Below, in pieces: positions 13,249 to 26,292 of a stretch of DNA of 64,000 bases. Within the stretch, counting starts at the first letter, position 1. Every line of letters begins with the position of its first letter. Source of the DNA: Hydractinia symbiolongicarpus (taxonomy: Eukaryota; Cnidaria; Hydrozoa; Anthoathecata; Hydractiniidae); contig NC_079877.1 of NCBI RefSeq assembly GCF_029227915.1, forward strand, positions 31,399,851 to 31,463,850. The letters run 5' to 3'. The position numbers and the translations under genes are program-made. Under the pieces are notes generated by a model. That model ran no database searches. It was not told the DNA's origin and was given only the letters and a program-made list of their open reading frames with translations.

Positions 13249-16200
13249 GAAACTGTCTCTATTTCTTCAGCGCGAACTAACGGCTAGGATTGGCCCGACA
13301 GTTAAAAATGATTTATTTATCTTAATTTTTTAATAAAGCGCTACCACGGCGCCCAGTGTAATCGTTGAGTTCCAGCAATCATGTCAAATTAGGAAGAATG
13401 TTATTCCTTGGAGACCAATTGCCTCATTCATCACATTTATAAGGTCACAGCCCAAAGTTAGTTCAATTAAGGTGCACAGTCAATCGTTTCACTGTTAAAA
13501 GCGATATGACTTAGTAATATCGGAAGAAAATCACTAAATACATGTTCGTACGATTATGTGACGCAACCGTTGTAACTCAAACGGATTGACACCGTTAGAA
13601 AGTCAATGATATGTAGTTTTTGACACTGTCTCTATTTCTTCAGCGCGAACTACCGGCTAGGATTGGTCCGACAGTTAAAAATGATTTATTTATCTTAATT
13701 TTTTAATAAAGCGCTACCACAGCTTCCAGTGTAATCGCTGAGTTCCAGCAATCATGTCAAATTAAGAAGAATTTTATTTCTTGTAGTCAAACTGGCTCAT
13801 TTATCACATTTATATGGTCAAAGTCCAAAATCAGTTCAATTAAGTCCCATAGTCAAGCGTTTCACTCTTAAAAGCGATATAACGTAGTAATATCGGGAAA
13901 AAATCACTAAATACATGTTGGTACGAATATGTGACGCAACCGTTGTAACTCAGACAGATTGACACAGTTAGAAAATCAATGAAATGTAGTTTTTGAAACT
14001 GTCTCTATTTCTTCAGCGCGAACTAACGGCTAGGATTGGTCCCACAGTAAAAAATGACTTATTTATCTAAATTTTTAAATAAAGCGCTACTACAGGGCCT
14101 AGTGTACTCGCTGAATTCCAGCAATCATGTTGAATTAAGAAGAATGTTATTCCTTGGAGTCCAATTGGCTCATTTATCACATTTATAAGGTCACAGTCCA
14201 CAATCAGTTCAGTTAAGTCCCACAATCATGTCAAATTAAGAAGAATGTTAGTTCTTGTATTCAAACTGGCTCATTTATCACATTTATAAGGTCACAGTCC
14301 AGAATCAGTTCAATTAAGACCCACAGTCAATCGTTTCACTCTTAAAAGCGATACAACTTAGTAATATCGGAAGAAAATCACTAAATACATGTTCGTACGA
14401 TTATGTGACGCAACCGTTGTAACTCAAACGGATTGACACCGTTAGAAAGTCAATGATATGTAGTTTTTGACACTGTCTCTATTTCTTCAGCGCGAACTAA
14501 CGACCAGGATTCGTCCCACAGCAAAATAAATTATTTATCTTAATTTTTTAATAAAACGCTACCACAATGCCTAGTGTAGTCGCTGATTTCCAGCAATCAT
14601 GTCAAATTATGAAGAATGTTATTTCTTTTAGTCAAACTGGCTCATTTATCCCATTTATAAGGACAAAGTCAAAAATCAGTGCAATTAATTCCCACAGTCA
14701 AGTTGCAATACAACTCAGTAATATCGGAAGAAAATCACTAAATACATGTTGGTACGAATATGTGACGCAACCGTTGTAACTCAAACGGATTGACACCGTT
14801 AGGAAGTCAATGAAATGTAGTTTTTGAAACTGTCTCTATTTCATCAGCGCGAACTACTGGCTAGGATTGGTCCGACAGTTAAAAATGATTTATTTATGTT
14901 AATTTTTTAATAAAGCGTTACCACAGCGCCCAGTGTAATCGCTGAGTTCCAGCAATCATGTCAAATTAAGAAGAATTTTATTTCTTGTAGTCAAACTGGC
15001 TCATTTATCACATTTATAAGGTCAAAGTCCAAAATCAGTTCAATTAAGTCCCATAGTCAAGCGTTTCACTCTTAAAAGCGATATAACGTAGTAATATCGG
15101 AAAAAAATCACTAAATACATGTTGGTACGAATATGTGACGTAACCGTTGTAACTCAGACGGATTGACACAGTTAGAAAATCAATGAAATGTAGTTTTTGA
15201 AACTGTCTCTCTTTCTTCAGCGCGAACTAACGGCTAGGATTGGTCCCACAGTAAAAAATGACTTATTTATCTAAATTTTTAAATAAAGCGCTACCACAGG
15301 GCCTAGTGTACTCGCTGAGTTCCAGCAATCATGTCAAATTAAGAAGAATTTTATTTCTTGTAGTCAAACTGGCTCATTTATCACATTTATAAGGTCAAAG
15401 TCCAAAATCAGTTCAATTAAGTCCCATAGTCAAACGTTTCACTCTTAAAAGCGATATAACGTAGTAATATCGGAAAATAAATCGCTAAATACATGCTGGT
15501 ACGAATATATGACGCAACCGTTGTAACTCAAACGGATTGACACCGTTAGAAAATTAATGAAATTTGGTTTTTGAAACTGTCTCTATTTCTTCAGCGCGAA
15601 CTATCGGCTAGGATTGGTCCGACAGTTAAAAATGATTTATTTATCTTAATTTTTTAATAAAGCGCTACCACAGCGCCCAGTGTTATCGCTGAGTTCCAGC
15701 AATCATGTCAAATTAAGAAGAATTTTATTTCTTGTAGTCAAACTGGCTCATTTATCACATTTATAAGGTCAAAGTCCAAAATCAGTTCAATTAAGTCCCA
15801 TAGTCAAGCGTTTCACTCTTAAAAGCGATATAACGTAGTAATATCGGAAAAAAATCACTAAATACATGTTGGTACGAATATGTGACGCAACCGTTGTAAC
15901 TCAGACGGATTGACACAGTTAGAAAATCAATGAAATGTAGTTTTTGAAACTGTCTCTATTTCTTCAGCGCGAACTAACGGCTAGGATTGGTCCCACAGTA
16001 AAAAATGACTTATTTATCTAAATTTTTAAATAAAACGGTACCACAGCGCCCAGTTAAACCGCTGAGTTCCTGCAATCATGTCAAACTAAGAAGAATGTTA
16101 GTTCTTGTATTCAAACTGGCTCATTTATCACATTTATAAGGTCACAGTCCAGAATCAGTTCAATTAAGACCCACAGTCAATCGTTTCACTCTTAAAAGCG

Positions 16201-17065
16201 ATACAACTTAGTAATATCGGAAGAAAATCACTAAATACATGTTTGTACGATTATGTGACGCAACCGTTGTAACTCAAACGGATTGACACTGTTAGAAAGT
16301 CAATGATATGTAGTTTTTGACACTGTCTCTATTTCTTCAGCGCGAACTGCCGGCTAGGATTGGTCCGACAGTTAAAAATGGTTTATTTATCTTAATTTTT
16401 TAATAAAGCGCTACCACAGCGCCCAGTGTAATCGCTGAGTTCCAGCAATCATGTCAAATTAAGAAGAATTTTATTTCTTGTAGTCAAACTGGCTCATTTA
16501 TCACATTTATAAGGTCAAAGTCCAAAATCAGTTCAATTAAGTCCCATAGTCAAACGTTTCACTCTTAAAAGCGATATAACGTAGTAATATCGGAAAAAAA
16601 ATCGCTAAATACATGCTGGTACGAATATATGACGCAACCGTTGTAACTCAAACGGATTGACACCGTTAGAAAATTAATGAAATGTAGTTTTTGAAACTGT
16701 CTCTATTTCTTCAGCGCGAACTACCGGCTAGGATTGGTCCGACAGTTAAAAATGATTTATTTATCTTAATTTTTTAATAAAGCGCTACCACAGCGCCCAG
16801 TGTAATCGCTGAGTTCCAGCAACCATGTCAAATTAAGAAGAATTTTATTTCTTGTAGTCAAACTGGCTCATTTATCACATTTATAAGGTCAAAGTCCAAA
16901 ATCAGTTCAATTAAGTCCCATAGTCAAGCGTTTCACTCTTAAAAGCGATATAACGTAGTAATATCGGAAAAAAATCACTAAATACATGTTGGTACGAATA
17001 TGTGACGCAACCGTTGTAACTCAGACGGATTGACACAATTAGAAAATCAATGAAATGTAGTTTTT
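13249..17065. repeat. Mixed monomers with several chimeras
   Basis: Starts are 13249, 13622, 13995 (long), 14469, 14826, 15199, 15573, 15946, 16319 and 16693. The copy at 15199 has a B head and an A second half. The copy at 15946 has a B head and a C' second half. The copy at 14469 is C, with an accidental 70-codon frame. No block-level repeat was recognised. The chimeras suggest conversion or crossing-over within monomers. Confidence 0.78.
13995..14468. repeat. 474-bp long monomer, isolated copy
   Basis: This has the same internal partial duplication as the three long monomers at 4845-7388, with the junction CACAATCATGTC at 14222-14233. It lies about 6.6 kb from the nearest of them. It reads TCCAATTGGCTC where they have TCCAATTTGCTC, so it is either an older copy or one partly converted by ordinary B monomers. 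Confidence 0.85.
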
Positions 17066-19974
17066 GAAACTGTCTCTATTTCTTCAGCGCGAACTAACGG
17101 CTAGGATTGGTCCCACAGTAAAAAAAGACTTATTTATCTAAATTTTTAAATAAAACGGTACCACAGGGCTTAGTGTACTCGCTGAATTCCAGCAATCATG
17201 TTGAATTAAGAAGAATGTTATTCCTTGAAGTCCAATTGGCTCATTTATCACATTTATAAGGTCACAGTCCACAATCAGTTCAGTTAAGTCCCACAATCAA
17301 TCGTTTCACTCTTAAAAGCGATACAACTTAGTAATATCGGAAGAAAATCACTAAATACATGTTCGTACGATTATGTGACGCAACCGTTGTAACTCAAACG
17401 GATTGACACCGTTAGAAAGTCAATGATATGTAGTTTTTGACACTGTCTCTATTTCTTCAGCGCGAACTAATGACCAGGATTCGTCCCACAGTAAAATGAC
17501 TTATTTATCTTAATTTTTTAATAAGTCGCTACCACAGCGCCCAGTTAAACCGCTGAGTTCCTGCAATCATGTCAAACTAAGAAGAATGTTAGTTCTTGTA
17601 TTCAAACTGGCTCATTTATCACATTTATAAGGTCACAGTCCAGAATCAGTTCAATTAAGACCCACAGTCAATCGTTTCACTCTTAAAAGCGATACAACTT
17701 AGTAATATCGGAAGAAAATCACTAATAACATGTTGGTACGATTATGTGACGCAACCGTTGTAACTCAAACGGATTGACACCGTTAGAAAGTCAATGATAT
17801 GTAGTTTTTGACACTGTCTCTATTTCTTCAGCGCGAACTAACGACCAGGATTCGTCCCACAGTAAAATGACTTATTTATCTTAATTTTTTAATAAAACGC
17901 TACCACAGCGCCTAATGTAGTCGCTGATTTCCAGCAATCATGTCAAATTATGAAGAATGTTATTTCTTTTAGTCAAACTGGCTCATTTATCCCATTTATA
18001 AGGACAAAGTCCAAAATCAGTTCAATTAATTCCCACAGTCAAGTTGCAATACAACTCAGTAATATCGGAAGAAAATCACTAAATACATGTTGGTACGAAT
18101 ATGTGACGCAACCGTTGTAACTCAAACGGATTGACACCGTTAAGAAGTCAATGAAATGTAGTTTTTGAAACTGTCTCTATTTCTTCAGCGTGAACTAACG
18201 GCTAGGATTGGTCCGACATTTAAAAATGATTGATTTATCTTAATTTTTTAATAAAGCGCTACCACGGCGCCCAGTGTAATCGCTGAGTTCCAGCAATCAT
18301 GTCAAATTAAGAAGAATTTTATTTCTTGTAGTCAAACTGGCTCATTTATCACATTTATAAGGTCAAAGTCCAAAATCAGTTCAATTAAGGTCCATAGTCA
18401 AGCGTTTCACTCTTAAAAGCGATATAACGTAGTAATATCGGAAAAAAATCACTAAATACATGTTGGTACGAATATGTGACGCAACCGTTGTAACTCAGAC
18501 GGATTGACACAGTTAGAAAATCAATGAAATGTTGTTTTTAAAACTGTCTCTATTTCTTCAGCGCGAACTAACGGCTAGGATTGGTCCGACAGTTAAAAAT
18601 GATTTATTTATCTTAATTTTTTAATAAAGCGCTACCACGGCGCCCAGTGTAATCGCTGAGTTCCAGCAATCATGTCAAATTAAGAAGAATTTTATTTCTT
18701 GTAGTCAAACTGGCTCATTTATGACATTTATAAGGTCAAAGTCCAAAATCAGTTCAATTAAGTCCCATAGTCAAGCGTTTCACTGTTAAAAGCGATATAA
18801 CGTAGTAATATCGGAAAAAAATCACTAAATACATGTTGGTAGAATATGTGACGCAACCGTTTTAACTCAGACGGATTGACACAGTTAGAAAATCAATGAA
18901 ATGTAGTTTTTGAAACTGTCTCTATTTCTTCAGCGCGAACTAACGGCTAGGATTGGTCCCACAGTAAAAAATGACTTATTTATCTAAATTTTTAAATAAA
19001 GCGCTACCACAGGGCCTAGTGTACTCGCTGAATTCCAGCAATCATGTTGAATTAAGAAGAATGTTATTCCTTGGAGTCCAATTGGCTCATTTATCACATT
19101 TATAAGGTCACAGTCAACAATCAGTTCAATTAAGTCCCACAATCAATCGTTTCACTGTTAAAAGCGATACAACTTAGTAATATCGGAAAAAAATCACTAA
19201 ATACATGTTCGTACGATTATGTGACGCAACCGTTGTAACTCAAACGGATTGACACCGTTAGAAAGTCAATGATATGTAGTTTTTGACACTGTCTCTATTT
19301 CTTCAGCGCGAACTAACGACCAGGATTCGTCCCACAGTAAAAAATGACTTATTTATCTAAATTTTTAAATAAAACGCTACCACGGCGCCTAGTGTAGTCG
19401 CTGATTTCCAGCAATCATGTCAAATTATGAAGAATGTTATTTCTTTTAGTCAAACTGGCTCATTTATCCCATTTATAAGGACAAAGTCCAAAATCAATTC
19501 AATTAATTCCCACAGTCAAGTTGCAATACAACTCAGTAATATCGGAAGAAAATCACTAAATACATGTTGGTACGAATATGTGACGCAACCGTTGTAACTC
19601 AAACGGATTGACACCGTTAGGAAGTCAATGAAATGTAGTTTTTGAAACTGTCTCTATTTCTTCAGCGCGCAATAACGGCTAAGATTGGTATCACTGCAAA
19701 AAACAACTTATTTATCTTAATTCTTAAATAAAGCGCTTCCACAGCGCCCAGTGTAATCGCTGAGTTCCAGCAATCATGTCAAAGTAAGAAGAGTGTTGTT
19801 TCCTGTAGTCAAACTGGCTCATTCATCACATTTATAAGGTCAAACTCCAAAATCAGTTCAGTTAAGTCCCACAGTCAAACGTTTCACTGCTAAAAGCGAT
19901 GCAACCTAGTAATGTCGGAAAGATATCACTAAATACATGTTGGTACGAATATGTGACGCAACCGTTGTAACTCA
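17066..19974. repeat. HOR block W, copy 2
   Basis: This is the copy of the block at 9625, with starts at 17066, 17439, 17810, 18167, 18540, 18912, 19285 and 19644. The second A is one base shorter because TTGGTACGAA has become TTGGTAGAA. From the last 45 bp of D the sequence switches to an A-type tail, and the next monomer is A rather than E. Confidence 0.85.
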
Positions 19975-22900
19975 GACGGATTGACACAGTTGGAAAATCA
20001 ATGAAATGTAGTTTTTAAAACTGTCTCTATTTCTTCAGCGCGAACTAACGGCTAGGATTGGTCCGACAGTTAAAAATGATTTATTTATCTTAATTTTTTA
20101 ATAAAGCGCTACCACGTCGCCCAGTGTAATCGCTGAGTTCCAGCAATCATGTCAAATTAAGAAGAATTTTATTTCTTGTAGTCAAACTGGCTCATTTATC
20201 ACATTTATAAGGTCAAAGTCCAAAATCAGTTCAATTAAGGTCCATAGTCAAGCGTTTCACTCTTAAAAGCGATATAACGTAGTAATATCGGAAAAAAATC
20301 ACTAAATACATGTTGGTACGAATATGTGACGCAACCGTTGTAACTCAGACGGATTGACACAGTTAGAAAATCAATGAAATGTAGTTTTTAAAACTGTCTC
20401 TATTTCTTCAGCGCGAACTAACGGCTAGGATTGGTCCGACAGTTAAAAATGATTTATTTATCTTAATTTTTTAATAAAGCGCTACCACGGCGCCCAGTGT
20501 AATCGCTGAGTTCCAGCAATCATGTCAAATTAAGAAGAATTTTATTTCTTGTAGTCAAACTGGCTCATTTATCACATTTATAAGGTCAAAGTCCAAAATC
20601 AGTTCAATTAAGTCCCATAGTCAAGCGTTTCACTGTTAAAAGCGATATAACGTAGTAATATCGGAAAAAAATCACTAAATACATGTTGGTAGAATATGTG
20701 ACGCAACCGTTGTAACTCAGACGATTGACACAGTTAGAAAATCAATGAAATGTAGTTTTTGAAACTGTCTCTATTTCTTCAGCGCGAACTAACGGCTAGG
20801 ATTGGTCCCACATTAAAAAATGACTTATTTATCTAAATTTTTAAATAATGCGCTACCACAGGGCCTAGTGTACTCGCTGAATTCCAGCAATCATGTTGAA
20901 TTAAGAAGAATGTTATTCCTTGGAGTCCAATTGGCTCATTTATCACATTTATAAGGTCACAGTCAACAATCAGTTCAATTAAGTCCCACAATCAATCGTT
21001 TCACTGTTAAAAGCGATACAACTTAGTAATATCGGAAAAAATCACTAAATACATGTTCGTACGATTATGTGACGCAACCGTTGTAACTCAAACGGATTGA
21101 CACCGTTAGAAAGTCAATGATATGTAGTTTTTGACACTGTCTCTATTTCTTCAGCGCGAACTAACGACCAGGATTCGTCCCACAGTAAAAAATGACTTAT
21201 TTATCTAAATTTTTAAATAAAACGCTACCACAGCGCCTAGTGTAGTCGCTGATTTCCAGCAATCATGTCAAATTATGAAGAATGTTATTTCTTTTAGTCA
21301 AACTGGCTCATTTATCCCATTTATAAGGACAAAGTCCAAAATCAGTTCAATTAATTCCCACAGTCAAGTTGCAATACAACTCAGTAATATCGGAAGAAAA
21401 TCACTAAATACATGTTGGTACGAATATGTGACGCAACCGTTGTAACTCAAACGGATTGACACCGTTAGCAAGTCAATGAAATGTAGTTTTTGAAACTGTC
21501 TCTATTTCTTCAGCGCGAACTAACGGCTAGGATTGGTCCGACAGTTAAAAATGATTTATTTATCTTAATTTTTTAATAAAGCGCTACCACGGCGCCCAGT
21601 GTAATCGCTGAGTTCCAGCAATCATGTCAAATTAAGAAGAATTTTATTTCTTGTAGTCAAACTGGCTCATTTATCACATTTATAAGGTCAAAGTCCAAAA
21701 TCAGTTCAATTAAGTCCCATAGTCAAGCGTTTCACTCTTAAAAGCGATATAACGTAGTAATATCGGAAAAAAATCACTAAATACATGTTGGTACGAATAT
21801 GTGACGCAACCGTTGTAACTCAGACGGATTGACACAGTTAGAAAATCAATGAAATGTAGTTTTTAAAACTGTCTCTATTTCTTCAGCGCGAACTAACGGC
21901 TAGGATTGGTCCGACAGTTAAAAATGATTTATTTATCTTAATTTTTTAATAAAGCGCTACCACGTCGCCCAGTGTAATCGCTGAGTTCCAGCAATCATGT
22001 CAAATTAAGAAGAATTTTATTTCTTGTAGTCAAACTGGCTCATTTATCACATTTATAAGGTCAAAGTCCAAAATCAGTTCAATTAAGTCCCATAGTCAAG
22101 CGTTTCACTGTTAAAAGCGATATAACGTAGTAATATCGGAAAAAAATCACTAAATACATGTTGGTACGAATATGTGACGCAACCGTTGTAACTCAGACGG
22201 ATTGACACAGTTAGAAAATCAATGAAATGTATTTTTTGAAACTGTCTCTATTTCTTCAGCGCGAACTAACGACCAGGATTCGTCCCACAGTAAAAAATGA
22301 CTTATTTATCTAAATTTTTAAATAAAACGCTACCACAGCGCCTAGTGTAGTCGCTGATTTCCAGCAATCATGTCAAATTATGAAGAATGTTATTTCTTTT
22401 AGTCAAACTGGCTCATTTATCCCATTTATAAGGACAAAGTCCAAAATCAGTTCAATTAATTCCCACAGTCAAGTTGCAATACAACTCAGTAATATCGGAA
22501 GAAAATCACTAAATACATGTTGGTACGAATATGTGACGCAACCGTTGTAACTCAAACGGATTGACACCGTTAGGAAGTCAATGAAATGTAGTTTTTGAAA
22601 CTGTCTCTATTTCTTCAGCGCGCAATAACGGCTAAGATTGGTATCACTGCAAAAAACAACTTATTTATCTTAATTCTTAAATAAAGCGCTTCCACAGCGC
22701 CCAGTGTAATCGCTGAGTTCCAGCAATCATGTCAAAGTAAGAAGAATGTTGTTTCCTGTAGTCAAACTGGCTCATTTATCACATTTATAAGGTCAAACTC
22801 CAAAATCAGTTCAGTTAAGTCCCACAGTCAAACGTTTCACTGCTAAAAGCGATGCAACCTAGTAATGTCGGAAAGATATCACTAAATACATGTTGGTACG

Positions 22901-25900
22901 AATATGTGACGCAACCGTTGTAACTCAGACGGATTGACACAGTTAGAAAATCAATGAAATGTAGTTTTTAAAACTGTCTCTATTTCTTCAGCGCGAACTA
23001 ACGGCTAGGATTGGTCCGACAGTTAAAAATGGTTTATTTATCTTAATTTTTTAATAAAGCGCTACCACGGCGCCCAGTGTAATCGCTGAGTTCCAGCAAT
23101 CATGTCAAATTAAGAAGAATTTTATTTCTTGTAGTCAAACTGGCTCATTTATCACATTTATAAGGTCAAAGTCCAAAATCAGTTCAATTAAGTCCCATAG
23201 TCAAGCGTTTCACTGTTAAAAGCGATATAACGTAGTAATATCGGAAAAAAATCACTAAATACATGTTGGTAGAATATGTGACGCAACCGTTGTAACTCAG
23301 ACGATTGACACAGTTAGAAAATCAATGAAATGTAGTTTTTGAAACTGTCTCTATTACTTCAGCGCGAACTAACGGCTAGGATTGGTCCCACAGTAAAAAA
23401 TGACTTATTTATCTAAATTTTTAAATAAAGCGCTACCACAGGGCCTAGTGTACTCGCTGAATTCCAGCAATCATGTTGAATTAGGAAGAATGTTATTCCT
23501 TGGAGTCCAATTGGCTCATTTATCACATTTATAAGGTCACAGTCAACAATCAGTTCAATTAAGTCCCACAATCAATCGTTTCACTGTTAAAAGCGATACA
23601 ACTTAGTAATATCGGAAAAAATCACTAAATACATGTTCGTACGATTATGTGACGCAACCGTTGTAACTCAAACGGATTGACACCGTTAGAAAGTCAATGA
23701 TATGTAGTTTTTGACACTGTCTCTATTTCTTCAGCGCGAACTAACGACCATTATTCGTCCCACAGTAAAAAATGACATATTTATCTAAATTTTTAAATAA
23801 AACGCTACCACAGCGCCTAGTGTAGTCGCTGATTTCCAGCAATCATGTCAAATTATGAAGAATGTTATTTCTTTTAGTCAAACTGGCTCATTTATCCCAT
23901 TTATAAGGACAAAGTCCAAAATCAGTTCAATTAATTCCCACAGTCAAATTGCAATACAACTCAGTAATATCGGAAGAAAATCACTAAATACATGTTGGTA
24001 CAAATATGTGACGCAACCGTTGTAACTCAAACGGATTGACACCGTTAGCAAGTCAATGAAATGTAGTTTTTGAAACTGTCTCTATTTCTTCAGCGCGAAC
24101 TAACGGCTAGGATTGGTCCGACAGTTAAAAATGATTTATTTATCTTAATTTTTTAATAAAGCGCTACCACGTCGCCCAGTGTAATCGCTGAGTTCCAGCA
24201 ATCATGTCAAATTAAGAAGAATTTTATTTCTTGTAGTCAAACTGGCTCATTTATCACATTTATAAGGTCAAAGTCCAAAATCAGTTCAATTAAGGTCCAT
24301 AGTCAAGCGTTTTACTCTTAAAAGCGATATAACGTAGTAATATCGGAAAAAAATCACTAAATACATGTTGGTACGAATATGTGACGCAACCGTTGTAACT
24401 CAGACGGATTGACACAGTTAGAAAATCAATGAAATGTAGTTTTTAAAACTGTCTCTATTTCTTCAGCGCGAAGTAACGGCTAGGATTGGTCCGACAGTTA
24501 AAAATGATTTATTTATCTTAATTTTTTAATAAAGCGCTACCACGGCGCCCAGTGTAATCGCTGAGTTCCAGCAATCATGTCAAATTAAGAAGAATTTTAT
24601 TTCTTGTAGTCAAACTGGCTCATTTATCACATTTATAAGGTCAAAGTCCAAAATCAGTTCAATTAAGTCCCACAGTCAAGCGTTTCACTGTTAAAAGCGA
24701 TATAACGTAGTAATATCGGAAAAAAATCACTAAATACATGTTGGTAGAATATGTGACGCAACCGTTGTAACTCAGACGATTGACACAGTTAGAAAATCAA
24801 TGAAATGTAGTTTTTGAAACTGTCTCTATTTCTTCAGCGCGAACTAACGGCTAGGATTGGTCCCACAGTAAAAAATGACTTATTTATCTTAATTTTTAAA
24901 TAAAGCGCTACCACAGGGCCTAGTGTACTCGCTGAATTCCAGCAATCATGTTGAATTAAGAAGAATGTTATTCCTTGGAGTCCAATTGGCTCATTTATCA
25001 CATTTATAAGGTCACAGTCAACAATCAGTTCAATTAAGTCCCACAATCAATCGTTTCACTGTTAAAAGCGATACAACTTAGTAATATCGGAAAAAATCAC
25101 TAAATACATGTTCGTACGATTATGTGACGCAACCGTTGTAACTCAAACGGATTGACACCGTTAGAAAGTCAATGATATGTAGTTTTTGACACTGTCTCTA
25201 TTTCTTCAGCGCGAACTAACGACCAGGATTCGTCCCACAGTAAAAAATGACATATTTATCTAAATTTTTATATAAAACGCTACCACAGCGCCTAGTGTAG
25301 TCGCTGATTTCCAGCAATCATGTCAAATTATGAAGAATGTTATTTCTTTTAGTCAAACTGGCTCATTTATCCCATTTATAAGGACAAAGTCCAAAATCAG
25401 TTCAATTAATTCCCACAGTCAAGTTGCAATACAACTCAGTAATATCGGAAGAAAATCACTAAATACATGTTGGTACAAATATGTGACGCAACCGTTGTAA
25501 CTCAAACGGATTGACACCGTTAGCAAGTCAATGAAATGTAGTTTTTGAAACTGTCTCTATTTCTTCAGCGCGAACTAACGGCTAGGATTGGTCCGACAGT
25601 TAAAAATGATTTATTTATCTTAATTTTTTAATAAAGCGCTACCACGGCGCCCAGTGTAATCGCTGAGTTCCAGCAATCATGTCAAATTAAGAAGAATTTT
25701 ATTTCTTGTAGTCAAACTGGCTCATTTATCACATTTATAAGGTCAAAGTCCAAAATCAGTTCAATTAAGTCCCATAGTCAAGCGTTTCACTGTTAAAAGC
25801 GATATAACGTAGTAATATCGGAAAAAAATCACTAAATACATGTTGGTACGAATATGTGACGCAACCGTTGTAACTCAGACGGATTGACACAGTTAGAAAA

Positions 25901-26292
25901 TCAATGAAATGTAGTTTTTAAAACTGTCTCTATTTCTTCAGCGCGAACTAACGGCTAGGATTGGTCCGACAGTTAAAAATGATTTATTTATCTTAATTTT
26001 TTAATAAAGCGCTACCACGTCGCCCAGTGTAATCGCTGAGTTCCAGCAATCATGTCAAATTAAGAAGAATTTTATTTCTTGTAGTCAAACTGGCTCATTT
26101 ATCACATTTATAAGGTCAAAGTCCAAAATCAGTTCAATTAAGTCCCATAGTCAAGCGTTTCACTGTTAAAAGCGATATAACGTAGTAATATCGGAAAAAA
26201 ATCACTAAATACATGTTGGTACGAATATGTGACGCAACCGTTGTAACTCAGACGGATTGACACAGTTAGAAAATCAATGAAATGTAGTTTTT
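19975..26292. repeat. C-led HOR zone (C-A-A-B and variants)
   Basis: After the A, A and B monomers at 20017, 20390 and 20761, which complete a C-D-A-A-B unit begun at 19285, the order is C-A-A (21133), C-D-A-B (22238), C-A-A-B (23713) and C-A-A (25188). The C-A-A-B unit at 23713-25187 is 1475 bp (359+373+371+372). Variants such as CCACGTCGCCCAG and the 371-bp A are shared between units. This is the most homogeneous part of the array. Units differ mainly by presence or absence of D and B. Confidence 0.85.

Noticed and set aside
14567-14779. Plus-strand 67-70-codon open frames in C monomers (14567, 39276, 40743), nearly identical to each other.
   Set aside because: They are one repeated satellite sequence. 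The start codon depends on single-base variants, most other C copies lack it, and there is no domain, Kozak context or codon bias.
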